Positions 36,212 to 43,815 of a stretch of DNA of 64,000 nucleotides are shown here, piece after piece; position 1 is the first letter of the stretch; each line of letters opens with the position of its first letter. The notes beneath the pieces were generated by a model that saw only the letters and a list, made by a program, of their open reading frames with translations, did no database searches and was not told the DNA's origin. Origin of the DNA: CAVRIA01 sp963721115 (GTDB lineage: Bacteria > Desulfobacterota > Binatia > HRBIN30 > CADEER01); contig CAVRIA010000008.1 of NCBI GenBank assembly GCA_963721115.1, positions 1-64,000 on the forward strand, written 5' to 3'. Made by a program: the position numbers and the translations under genes.

Positions 36212-37071
36212 CAGCGCCAGTATAACACCAGGGACGCGGTGAGAATCCACAGCAGAACGTCGACGAGCAGCGGTTTGTCGCTCATCAGGAGCTGGGTCGG
36301 ATTTCCGCCCTCTTCCTTCTGATGAACGAGGTAGAGGTAGCGGAAGATGCCGAACAGGACGAAGGGAATGGTCAGGTAGAGCTTGTCGGTGCCGAGCTTT
36401 CCCTGCACCTCGGGGGAAGCGGTGTAGATCGCATAGGCGACGACGGTCGACGCCGTGACGACGGAGATCATCTGGTCGAGAAAGTAGGGGCTGTACTCGC
36501 GCAGCGCGGTGCGGTGATCGGTGGCGCGCCCCTCCAGCAACACCAGCTCGTGGCGCCGCTTGGAGAAGCCGAGGAACAGGGCGAGCAGAAAGGTGCAGAT
36601 GATCAGCCAGGGCGAGACCGGGACGTCGATCAGGACGCCGCCGGCCACGGCGCGAATGACGAACCCGGTGGCGATCGACATGACGTCGAGGATGACCATG
36701 TCCTTCAAGGCGAAGGTGTAAGCGATCTGCAGCGCCAGATAGACCGCGGTGAGAAAGAAGAACCCGCTGCCGAGCGCGGCGGTGCCGGCCAGGCCGACCG
36801 CCATCAGGGTGACCGAGAGGACGGCGGCGGTGCCGCGGCCGATGCGTCCGGAGGGCAGGGGGCGCAGGGACTTGAGGGGGTGCTGGCGGTCGCGCTCGCA
36901 GTCGCGGATGTCGTTCATCACGTACGCGCCGCTCGCCACGCAGCAGAAGGAGACGAAGCCGGCGAAGACCAGGAACACGTCTCCGAGAATGAAGAGGTGC
37001 TTCGAGAAGATCAGCGCCGCGAAGAGGACGGTGTTCTTCGACCACTGCGCGGGACGCAGGATCTGGACCAT
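36211..37071 (-). CDS. UbiA-family prenyltransferase, decaprenyl-phosphate phosphoribosyltransferase-like
   Basis: 286-residue polytopic membrane enzyme. The aspartate motifs NDIRDCERDRQHPLKSLRP (residues 53-71) and the later cytoplasmic LGFSKRRHELVLL match the DPPR-synthase (UbiA/Rv3806c-like) group, which transfers 5-phosphoribose from PRPP to polyprenyl phosphate, the first step to decaprenylphosphoryl-arabinose. Membrane helices are numerous and the C-terminus ends in a hydrophobic helix. Operon with the cupin; the neighbouring Rmd-like reductase fits a polysaccharide or surface-sugar context. DprE1/DprE2 partners are not in this window. Confidence 0.82.
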   Translation of the reverse strand: MVQILRPAQWSKNTVLFAALIFSKHLFILGDVFLVFAGFVSFCCVASGAYVMNDIRDCERDRQHPLKSLRPLPSGRIGRGTAAVLSVTLMAVGLAGTAALGSGFFFLTAVYLALQIAYTFALKDMVILDVMSIATGFVIRAVAGGVLIDVPVSPWLIICTFLLALFLGFSKRRHELVLLEGRATDHRTALREYSPYFLDQMISVVTASTVVAYAIYTASPEVQGKLGTDKLYLTIPFVLFGIFRYLYLVHQKEEGGNPTQLLMSDKPLLVDVLLWILTASLVLYWR

Positions 37072-37424
37072 GTCGCGCAGCAGCGTACTTTCGCGCGCCG
37101 CCGCCGATCGGGCGCGCGAAGCGTCGCCGAGCCCGAGATTTTGCGTATCCGACAGGGGAACCTCCGCGCCGCGTCTAAGCCTGGTCAGCCACGGCGAAAC
37201 CGCCGGGTACGCATCGAACCGGAGCTTCGATCCGCTCCCGGCGCGTTCGAATCGAGTGGCATCTTCCCGTTCATCCTCCGCACGGCGACGATCTGCGGTT
37301 CCTTACCAGATCGACCTGGGGGTTCCTAGCCTGCATTTCCCGGCCCGTGCACGTCACGCGGCCCTTGTGCCGATTCGCCCAGAAGAGTTAGAGCAACGGC
37401 ATCCACGGACCGAGGGGGAGCGCC
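37072..37424. other. Divergent intergenic region, no gene seen
   Basis: About 350 bases between the divergent UbiA-family and secreted-hydrolase genes; must hold promoters for both, but no strong consensus was found. The hydrolase start at 37425 has gagggggagcgcc upstream. Confidence 0.4.
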
Positions 37425-39158
37425 ATGCGACGCGCGCTGTTGTTGGGAATCACTGCACTGGTGTTCACGGGCTGGGTGCCGGGGGGACGCGCCACGGCCG
37501 CCGATTCGGCGACCACGTGCATGGCCGTGTCCGGCGCCCTCGCCGATCGCTGCCTTCAGCAGTACACGCTGGCGGTCGAGAAGTGCCGCCAGCGGCCGCG
37601 GTCGGCATGCGAGACCGCGCTGCGCGCCGAGGGCGGCCCTCTGGATGCTCTCCTCGCGGCGCCGGAGAGCGCGATCCGCAGCTCCTGCCCGGCCGATGCG
37701 GCGGAGACCCTCGGCTACACCAGCGAGGACGACGTCGTGCTGCGCGTCTCCGATGCGTGCTCCGATTTCGGCGAAGACCAGCTCGACATCGACTACACGA
37801 GCGACCTCGCCTCGCTCTCCGGCCGGACGCTCCTCTGCCAGCGCTTCATCGCGCGGCGCCTCGACCAGCTGCGGGCGATCACGGCGCGTGCCTTCGGCCA
37901 CGACTGTTTCCTCAGAGGCTTCGCCGGCGGCACGTGCGACCGCGCCCAGCGCGATCGGCGAGTCGAGCGGGCGCGGGCGCGGGTCCGCCGCGACCTGCTC
38001 GATCACTGCGCGGCGGAGATCGACCTTCTCGGGCTCTCCGACCTCGATCCAGGGGCGAGCCCGGACCAACAGGTCGACGAGATCCTCGACCGCGTCGTCG
38101 ATCACGCCCGGCACTTCGCGCAGCGCGTCTATCCTCCCAACGACCTCGGCCCGACCGCCGAGTTCGGGCCTTACCCCATCGGGGTGCGCACCCTGAACCT
38201 GGCCGACCCGTCGCGACTCGCCGTGGGCGGCGAAGGCCCGCGCCCGGTGACCGTGGAGGTCTACTACCCGTCCACGCCCGAGGCGGTCGCCGGCGTGCCG
38301 CGCGACGTCGTCCAGGTCCTCGGGTTCCCCGTCGTCGCCACTCCGGCTTTCCGCGACGTCGCCATCGCCCCCGGCCCCTTTCCGTTGGTCCTGTTCTCGC
38401 ACGGCAACAACGGCATCCGCTTCCAGTCCTTCTTCTTCGCGGGCCACCTGGCCAGCCATGGCTTCGTCGTCGTCGCCCCGGACCACCACGGCAACACGTT
38501 CGTCGACACCTTGAACGGCATCGTCGACCCGAACGTGGCGACGAACCGGCCGCTCGACATCAGCTTCCTGATCGACCAGTTTCTCGACTTCTCCGCCACA
38601 CCGGGGAACTTCTTCTCCGGCGAGATCGATCCGCAGCGCATCGGCATGTCCGGACACTCGTTCGGCGGCTACACCGCCCTCGCCGTCGCCGGCGGCGCGT
38701 TCTCGCTCGGGACCTTCACCGACGCGCGCATCAAGGCGACCCTGCCGCAGGCGCCCGTCGATCTGTTCCCGGACGAGTTCTTCTCCTCCATCACCATTCC
38801 CACGCTGCTCGTCGGCGGCTCCATCGACGAGACGACGCCCTTCGGCCCCAATCAACAGAGGCCGTTCGACCTGCTGCCGTCCGGCGCCGCCGTCGTCGCC
38901 CTGGCCGAGGTGATCGACGCCGGCCACTTCACCTTCTCCGATTTCTGCGAGGTGCCGCGCAATCTCCTGTCGTTCCTGGGCGGCTTCGACGAGGCGTGCG
39001 AGCCCCGCCACATCGCGTGGCGCTACGCGCACGACATCGTCAACTACCTGTCGTTGAACTTCTTCGACGGCGTCCTGAACGGCAACGCCGACGCGCTCGA
39101 CCGCCTGTCGGCCGAAAGCGTCGCGCCCATCGAAGATCTGATCTATGAGAGGAAGTGA
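37425..39158 (+). CDS. Secreted alpha/beta hydrolase (PAF-acetylhydrolase-like)
   Basis: 577 residues. A signal peptide (LLLGITALVFTGWVPGGRATAA) is followed by a helical, Cys-containing region of about 200 residues without known domain, then an alpha/beta-hydrolase fold: oxyanion segment FPLVLFSHGNNGIRFQS, FVVVAPDHHGNTFVD, nucleophile elbow IGMSGHSFGGYTAL and the His block VIDAGHFTFSDFC. It resembles platelet-activating-factor acetylhydrolase/dienelactone hydrolase relatives, so a lipase or esterase acting outside the cytoplasm is likely. Followed by a short hairpin repeat and a FabG-like dehydrogenase in the same direction. Confidence 0.8.
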   Translation: MRRALLLGITALVFTGWVPGGRATAADSATTCMAVSGALADRCLQQYTLAVEKCRQRPRSACETALRAEGGPLDALLAAPESAIRSSCPADAAETLGYTSEDDVVLRVSDACSDFGEDQLDIDYTSDLASLSGRTLLCQRFIARRLDQLRAITARAFGHDCFLRGFAGGTCDRAQRDRRVERARARVRRDLLDHCAAEIDLLGLSDLDPGASPDQQVDEILDRVVDHARHFAQRVYPPNDLGPTAEFGPYPIGVRTLNLADPSRLAVGGEGPRPVTVEVYYPSTPEAVAGVPRDVVQVLGFPVVATPAFRDVAIAPGPFPLVLFSHGNNGIRFQSFFFAGHLASHGFVVVAPDHHGNTFVDTLNGIVDPNVATNRPLDISFLIDQFLDFSATPGNFFSGEIDPQRIGMSGHSFGGYTALAVAGGAFSLGTFTDARIKATLPQAPVDLFPDEFFSSITIPTLLVGGSIDETTPFGPNQQRPFDLLPSGAAVVALAEVIDAGHFTFSDFCEVPRNLLSFLGGFDEACEPRHIAWRYAHDIVNYLSLNFFDGVLNGNADALDRLSAESVAPIEDLIYERK

Positions 39159-39167
39159 ATTGCTGCA

Positions 39168-39248
39168 GGTTGTTGGGTTGCTAGGTTGTTCGTTGTTGGG
39201 GGATGAACGATCCGATCCCAACCAACAACTCAACAACGAACAACCTGT
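39168..39248. repeat. GTT-rich inverted repeat
   Basis: The arm 39168-39199 (aggttgttgggttgctagg onward) and arm 39217-39248 (cccaaccaacaactcaac onward) are imperfect reverse complements. Related GTT-rich stretches are at 16590-16628 and 57124-57171. Confidence 0.75.
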
Positions 39249-39263
39249 CCTTTGGAGGATTCT

Positions 39264-40088
39264 ATGAAGCTCATCGAAGGGAAGGTCGCGATCGTCACCG
39301 GCTCGGGACGCGGCATCGGGCGCGCGGTGGCCGAGCTCTTCAGCCGCCACGGGGCGCGCGTGGTGGTGAACGACCTGGACGCGAACGTCGCGGAGGAGGC
39401 CGCCGAGGCGATTCGCAAGCAGGGCGGCGACGCCGTCGCCTGCGCCGGCTCGGTCACCGACAAGGAGTTTCCGAGCCGCCTGGTGAAGAGCGCCGTCGAC
39501 CGATTCAAGGCGCTCGACGTCATCGTCAACAACGCCGGCTACACCTACGACGGCGTCATTCACAAGATGAGCGACGAGCAGTGGCAAGCGATGCTCGACA
39601 TCCACCTCACCGGTCCGTTTCGCATCCTGCGCGCCGCCTCGCTCTACTGGCGGGACTGGGCCAAGCAGGAGAAGGAGAGCGGGCAGCGAGTGATGCGGCG
39701 GGTGGTCAACGTCTCCTCCACTTCAGGCGTGGCCGGCAACGCCGGACAGGTGAACTACGCGGCGGGGAAGATGGGAATCGTCGGCGTGACCAAGACCCTG
39801 GCCAAGGAATGGGGGCGCTTGAACATCACCGTCAACGCGGTCGCCTACGGCTTCATCGAGACGCGTCTCACCGCGGCCAAGGACAAGAGCCACAAGGCCG
39901 ATGTCGACGGACACCTGGTGGAGCTCGGCATTCCGGAACAGATGCGGCAGATGGCGATCGCGACCATTCCGCTGGGGCGGGCGGGAACGCCGGAGGATGC
40001 CGCCGGCCCGGTGCTCTTCCTCGCCTCGCCGCTGGCCGACTACGTCACCGGGCACGTCGTCCTCGTCACCGGCGGCTCGTACATGTGA
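39264..40088 (+). CDS. FabG-like short-chain dehydrogenase
   Basis: 274-residue SDR. Complete catalytic set: TGSGRGIGRAV (nucleotide loop, residues 12-18), NNAG near residue 89, Ser in VVNVSSTSGVAG, and YAAGKMG with Tyr and Lys; the C-terminal VTGHVVLVTGGSYM is typical. It resembles 3-oxoacyl-ACP/CoA reductases. ATG 39264 is chosen with ggagga just upstream; a TTG further upstream is too close to the repeat. Stands alone between the hydrolase and endonuclease III genes. Confidence 0.87.
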   Translation: MKLIEGKVAIVTGSGRGIGRAVAELFSRHGARVVVNDLDANVAEEAAEAIRKQGGDAVACAGSVTDKEFPSRLVKSAVDRFKALDVIVNNAGYTYDGVIHKMSDEQWQAMLDIHLTGPFRILRAASLYWRDWAKQEKESGQRVMRRVVNVSSTSGVAGNAGQVNYAAGKMGIVGVTKTLAKEWGRLNITVNAVAYGFIETRLTAAKDKSHKADVDGHLVELGIPEQMRQMAIATIPLGRAGTPEDAAGPVLFLASPLADYVTGHVVLVTGGSYM

Positions 40089-40133
40089 CGCTTCTCTCCC
40101 CGGATCTGGGGCTTGTCGAAAAATCCGAAGACA

Positions 40134-40234
40134 CACTTCGACGGGCTCAGTGTGAGCGGAAGAAGTCCTTCGAGATCAAACCCCCAACCGCTCAGGCTGA
40201 GCTCGTCGAAGCCTGTCCTGAGCGTAGTCGAAGG
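40134..40234. repeat. TTCGAC-GCTCAG palindromic repeat
   Basis: Segments cacttcgacgggctcagtg (40134 on) and the inverted form around 40186-40234 (gctcaggctgagctcgtcg, then tcctgagcgtagtcgaagg) form a nested inverted repeat. Sequences of this type are widely scattered between genes in many environmental bacterial genomes. Another common motif, gtcagggtgaggggg, lies at 40278-40292, just before the nth start. Confidence 0.75.
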
Positions 40235-40299
40235 GCCTCGTTCCGGAGAAAATCGACAGACCCTTGCTGGGAGAGCGTCAGGGTGAGGGGGATCTGACG

Positions 40300-41055
40300 A
40301 TGCCGAAGGCCAACGCGTCCGAGCTCGATCGCCGCAGAGTGCGGAAGATCATCGCGGTGCTGGGGCGCGAGCATCCGGATGCACGGCTGGCGCTCGACTT
40401 CGCCTCGCCGCTCGAGCTTCTCGTGGCGCTGATCCTCGCCGCGCAGTGCACCGATGCCAAGGTCAACGAGGTGACGAAGACGTTGTTTCGCCGCTTTCGC
40501 ACGGCGCGCGACTACGCCGCCGTGCCGCAGGAGGAGCTCGAGGAGGCCGTCCGCTCGACCGGCTTCTACCGGCAGAAGGCGAAGGCCGTGCGCGCCTGCG
40601 CCGCAGAGCTCGTCGAGCGCTTCGGCGGTGAGGTTCCGGCGCAACGCGAGTCGCTGCTCACCCTGCCCGGCGTCGGGCGCAAGACCGCCAACATTCTGCT
40701 CGGCAACGCCTTCGGCGTTCCCGGCATCGGTGTCGATACGCACGTCGCGCGCCTCTCCCAGCGCCTCGGCCTCAGTCGCCACACCGACCCCGACAAGATC
40801 GAGGCCGACCTGACCTGCGTGGTGCCCGAGAAGGACCAGATTCGCTTCTGCCATCTCCTGCAGTACCACGGCCGCCGCGTCTGCCTGGCGCGCAAGCCGA
40901 GCTGCCCCGCCTGCGCCATCGCCTCGCTCTGCCCCTACCCGGACAAGACCGCGGCGCCGCCGCCGAAGGCCCCGGCCGGGACGTCGCGCTGGGTCGGTCG
41001 ACCCACGGCGGCGAAGCGCCCCGCAAAGCGAAGAGCAAAGCCCCGGCGCAGCTGA
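40300..41055 (+). CDS. nth: Endonuclease III
   Basis: 251-residue DNA glycosylase/AP lyase for oxidised pyrimidines. Helix-hairpin-helix LLTLPGVGRKTANILLG with the catalytic Lys, then VDTHVARLSQRLGL with the catalytic Asp, and the iron-sulfur loop C-x6-C-x2-C-x5-C (CLARKPSCPACAIASLC). The C-terminus carries a basic, Pro/Ala-rich tail of about 35 residues (APPPKAPAG ... RAKPRRS) not needed for the fold. ATG 40300 (MPKANASELDRR) is chosen. Confidence 0.93.
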   Translation: MPKANASELDRRRVRKIIAVLGREHPDARLALDFASPLELLVALILAAQCTDAKVNEVTKTLFRRFRTARDYAAVPQEELEEAVRSTGFYRQKAKAVRACAAELVERFGGEVPAQRESLLTLPGVGRKTANILLGNAFGVPGIGVDTHVARLSQRLGLSRHTDPDKIEADLTCVVPEKDQIRFCHLLQYHGRRVCLARKPSCPACAIASLCPYPDKTAAPPPKAPAGTSRWVGRPTAAKRPAKRRAKPRRS

Positions 41056-41203
41056 CCCGGCCCCCTCCAGCTTCTCATGCCCCGGGGGGCAGCAAACGGC
41101 CACCTTTTTTGCTTGGCAAGGACGGCGCGTTCACGTTATGTAGGGGCCGTGCGGTGGGGAAGGGTTGGAAGGGAACCCAGGTGCCCGAGGACGGTAGCGC
41201 CCC

Positions 41204-41728
41204 ATGCGCACACGGGTGAGCGTGCAGCGGACCATGAATCGAGTCGAGATCCATGATGTGCCCAAGCAGGAAGTGGTCGCGCATCTGGCTCGGCTCGGTC
41301 ACCAAGTAGAGGCGGCGGCCCCCCAGGCGCGCTTCGATTTCATTGTCGGCGGCCGCGTGCGGCTGGCCCTGAGGGTCGCCTACCCGAGCTCGTCGCGGAG
41401 ACAGGTGCACGTCGGCGGCCGCCGCTACAACTACGTGTACCGAGCCTGGAACTTCAACTTCCACCACCGCGGCAAGGTCGGAGATCGCTACGCCGACTTC
41501 TTCGCCTGCATTCCCCTCGCTCCGGGGCAGCGGCTCGATCTCGGCCAGGCCTTCGTGATTCCCTGGGAGGCGATCAGCGGCAAGACGTTCTACCTGCCGG
41601 ACTCGCGCCGCGCGTATGCCGGAAAGTTTGCCACCTACCGCAACGCCTGGCATCAGATCGGCTCCACGGAAGACGCGCCGCGGGACACCTCTCCGCACCG
41701 GCAAAGGCGCCGCGCGGTCGAGAGGTGA
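41204..41728 (+). CDS. Hypothetical protein, possible PD-(D/E)XK-like fold
   Basis: 174 residues, not recognised. The order of elements (FDFIVGGRVRLALRVAYPSSSRR, then RYNYVYRAWNFNFHHRG, then DRYADFFACIPL and AFVIPWEAISGKTFYLPDS) is reminiscent of small restriction-endonuclease-fold proteins: an acidic residue on one strand, a basic/aromatic strand, and a strand reading ADFFACIPL. This is only a structural impression. The tail is basic. Two starts are possible, ATG 41204 and ATG 41234 (MNRVEIHDVPKQE); the shorter one begins closer to the conserved-looking part. Nothing nearby explains its role. Confidence 0.55.
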   Translation: MRTRVSVQRTMNRVEIHDVPKQEVVAHLARLGHQVEAAAPQARFDFIVGGRVRLALRVAYPSSSRRQVHVGGRRYNYVYRAWNFNFHHRGKVGDRYADFFACIPLAPGQRLDLGQAFVIPWEAISGKTFYLPDSRRAYAGKFATYRNAWHQIGSTEDAPRDTSPHRQRRRAVER

Positions 41729-41849
41729 CCGCGCGATTTTTTCCCGAGACAGCTGAACTGCAGTTTCTGGTCGGTGGGTTTGGTCAAGATCCAAAGCCTC
41801 GACCTTGGCTACGGGCCAAGGCTCCCCGGTTGCCGGGCACGCCGGCGGC

Positions 41850-42641
41850 TCAGGACGACGTGTCGAGCCGCCGCGTCTGCGCTCCCATGATCGAGATGGT
41901 TCGGCGCCGCGGCAGCATGCGGCGCATGAACAGGGAGGCGAGGCGGTTGAGGCGCCCGGGGATCACCAGCGGGCCGCGCCCGAGCCCGGCCAGCGCTTCC
42001 TGCGCCACCTGGTCGGGCTCCAGCTCGCCGGGCGCGCCCAGGGGCGACCGCCGCAGGTAGCCAGGCGTCCGCGTGGCGCCGGGGCAGACCGCGAGCACGT
42101 CGATCCCGCGCGGCGCGAGCTCGAACCACAGCCCCTCTGCCAGCGCCAGATCGAAGGCCTTCGAGGCGCCGTAGGTGGCCACGAACGGCGAGCCCTGAAA
42201 CGCGGTCAGCGACGACAGCAGCATCAGGCCGCCCCTGCCGCGCGCCGCCAGGCGGTTGCCGAAGCGATGCGCCAGCGCCAGCGGCGCGCGCACGTTCACG
42301 TCGATCGCCCGCAGCTGCTCGTCGAGCGGGATGTCGAGGAACGCGCCGATCGGCGCATACGCCGCGTTGTAAACGACGAGCCCGACGTCGAGGTCGGCGA
42401 CGTTCGCTTCGATCTGCGCCGCGGCGTCTTGGCGCGCCAGATCGAGCGGCAGGCAACGCACCTGCACGGTCGCGAGACGGACGATCTCCTGCTTCAGCTG
42501 CTCGAGCACCTCCGCCCGCCGTGCCACCAGCACCACGTTCAGCCCACGCCCGGCCAGGGCGCGCGCGAACGCCGCCCCGAGCCCCTCCGAGGCGCCTGCG
42601 ATCAGCGCCCACGGGCCGTACCGCGTCACGAACTCACTCAC
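41850..42641 (-). CDS. Short-chain dehydrogenase in the sterol-type cluster
   Basis: 263-residue SDR. Nucleotide loop ALIAGASEGLGAAFA, then NAAYAPIGAFLD, catalytic Ser in LMLLSSLTAFQG and YGASKAFD; after that CPGATRTPGYLR. GTG 42641 is chosen because ggagg lies 7 bases upstream; no other start suits. It lies 28 bases downstream of the ERG4/ERG24-family reductase in the same direction. SDRs of this kind oxidise or reduce hydroxy/keto groups of lipids or steroids, which would fit a sterol-modifying unit, but the specificity is not shown. Confidence 0.8.
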   Translation of the reverse strand: MSEFVTRYGPWALIAGASEGLGAAFARALAGRGLNVVLVARRAEVLEQLKQEIVRLATVQVRCLPLDLARQDAAAQIEANVADLDVGLVVYNAAYAPIGAFLDIPLDEQLRAIDVNVRAPLALAHRFGNRLAARGRGGLMLLSSLTAFQGSPFVATYGASKAFDLALAEGLWFELAPRGIDVLAVCPGATRTPGYLRRSPLGAPGELEPDQVAQEALAGLGRGPLVIPGRLNRLASLFMRRMLPRRRTISIMGAQTRRLDTSS

Positions 42642-42669
42642 CTCGTCGCCTCCGTATCGGAATGGATCG

Positions 42670-43743
42670 TCAGTAGACACCGGGAATGATCCGGCTCGGC
42701 ACGCGCTCGCAGTACTCCTCCCAGAGCGGGCCGTACTTCTCGGCGCAGCGCCGGTCGTCGTCGATCTGGCGCGGCACGAGCAGCGCCACGTAGTACAATG
42801 GATAGAGCCAGGGGCCGAGGGCGAGCGGGTATCCCAGGCTGAGGGTGAGCCCCGACGCCATGAGGATCTCGCCCAGGTAGTTGATGTGCCGGGACAGCCC
42901 CCAGAAGCCGCTCGCGAGGACGTGCTTGCCGTCGCCGGAGATGGCGCGCGGGGCGAGGACGCCGAAGGCCTTCGCGTTGCGGTCGCGCTTGAACTGGAAC
43001 TTCTGCAGGTTGGCGCCGCGGGCCAGGATCCATCCGGCGAAGAAGACCAGCGCATAGACCGCCAGCAGCGGCGCCGGCGTGTGCGGGTCGGGGCGATCGG
43101 CGACCGCCCACAGGCCGACGGGATAGAAGAAGGGGTAGAACACGAGGCAGCCCCAGCCGAGCTTGAAGCCGACGCGCTCGGCCATGAAGTCGTACGTGTA
43201 GAGGTGCACCTGCTCGAAGTGCAGGTACTCGGTGACGAAGAAGGTGAAGAGCAGCGCATACAGGATGACGCCGCTCGACGGATCCGACGGGTGGGTCTCG
43301 ACGTGGTAGGCCGCGAACGACAGCACGTTCAGCTCGAGCATCACCGCGCCGACCAGGTAGAGGAACATCTTGGCGTCGAGCCGCCCGCCGCCCCACTGCG
43401 GGTTGGCGAGCCGCCCGAGGTAGAGATCGGCGAGGAGGCCCTGGCGCGGCGGGGCCGGCAGCACGATGGCGAGCGTGAACAGAATCCCCAGCGCGCACGC
43501 CCCGGCCGCCATCTCCCAGCGATGCAGGTAGAAGAAGCCCCAGGGAATCCAGCCGAGCAGGCAGGCGGTGGCATAGCCGGCGATGGTGACGCCCAGTACC
43601 GGCAGCCCGTTGAGCCGATAGCGCAGCGGCTGTGCCGTCGCCGGATCGAGGACGTACCCGTCGGTCCAGCGGCCGGGCAGGACCAGGTGCAGCAGGAGAA
43701 CGGCGGTGTACACCGCCAGCGGTGCGAAGAAGGCATCGTGCAT
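42670..43743 (-). CDS. Sterol reductase, ERG4/ERG24 (delta14/delta7/delta24(28)) family
   Basis: 357-residue polytopic membrane protein. It carries the signatures of eukaryotic sterol reductases: LLADLYLGRLANPQWGG, HLYTYDFMAERVGFKLGWGC, LVFYPFFYP, then SGFWGLSRHINYLGEILMASG and the C-terminus RCAEKYGPLWEEYCERVPSR ending in IIPGVY. These enzymes use NADPH to reduce a sterol double bond. Which bond cannot be told from the sequence. Flanked by a SDR downstream and a sterol desaturase-fold gene upstream, all on the minus strand. No oxidosqualene cyclase or squalene monooxygenase gene is present here, so the substrate (own sterol, scavenged sterol or other terpenoid) is open. Confidence 0.85.
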   Translation of the reverse strand: MHDAFFAPLAVYTAVLLLHLVLPGRWTDGYVLDPATAQPLRYRLNGLPVLGVTIAGYATACLLGWIPWGFFYLHRWEMAAGACALGILFTLAIVLPAPPRQGLLADLYLGRLANPQWGGGRLDAKMFLYLVGAVMLELNVLSFAAYHVETHPSDPSSGVILYALLFTFFVTEYLHFEQVHLYTYDFMAERVGFKLGWGCLVFYPFFYPVGLWAVADRPDPHTPAPLLAVYALVFFAGWILARGANLQKFQFKRDRNAKAFGVLAPRAISGDGKHVLASGFWGLSRHINYLGEILMASGLTLSLGYPLALGPWLYPLYYVALLVPRQIDDDRRCAEKYGPLWEEYCERVPSRIIPGVY

Positions 43744-43815
43744 CGCCGCTGTGTTTACTCGGTCGGCGAAGGCAAATCGAACACGTGAGCAGAACCGGAT
43801 GCGGCGTGCTTCCCT

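Noticed and set aside
37250..37275. gttcgaatcg sequence resembling a tRNA T-loop
   Set aside because: No acceptor, D or anticodon stem could be built around it.
37326..39605. Long minus-strand open frame opposite the secreted hydrolase
   Set aside because: Composition is a shadow of the hydrolase frame (Arg/Asp/Val-rich, no motifs), and the plus-strand gene has signal peptide and catalytic motifs.
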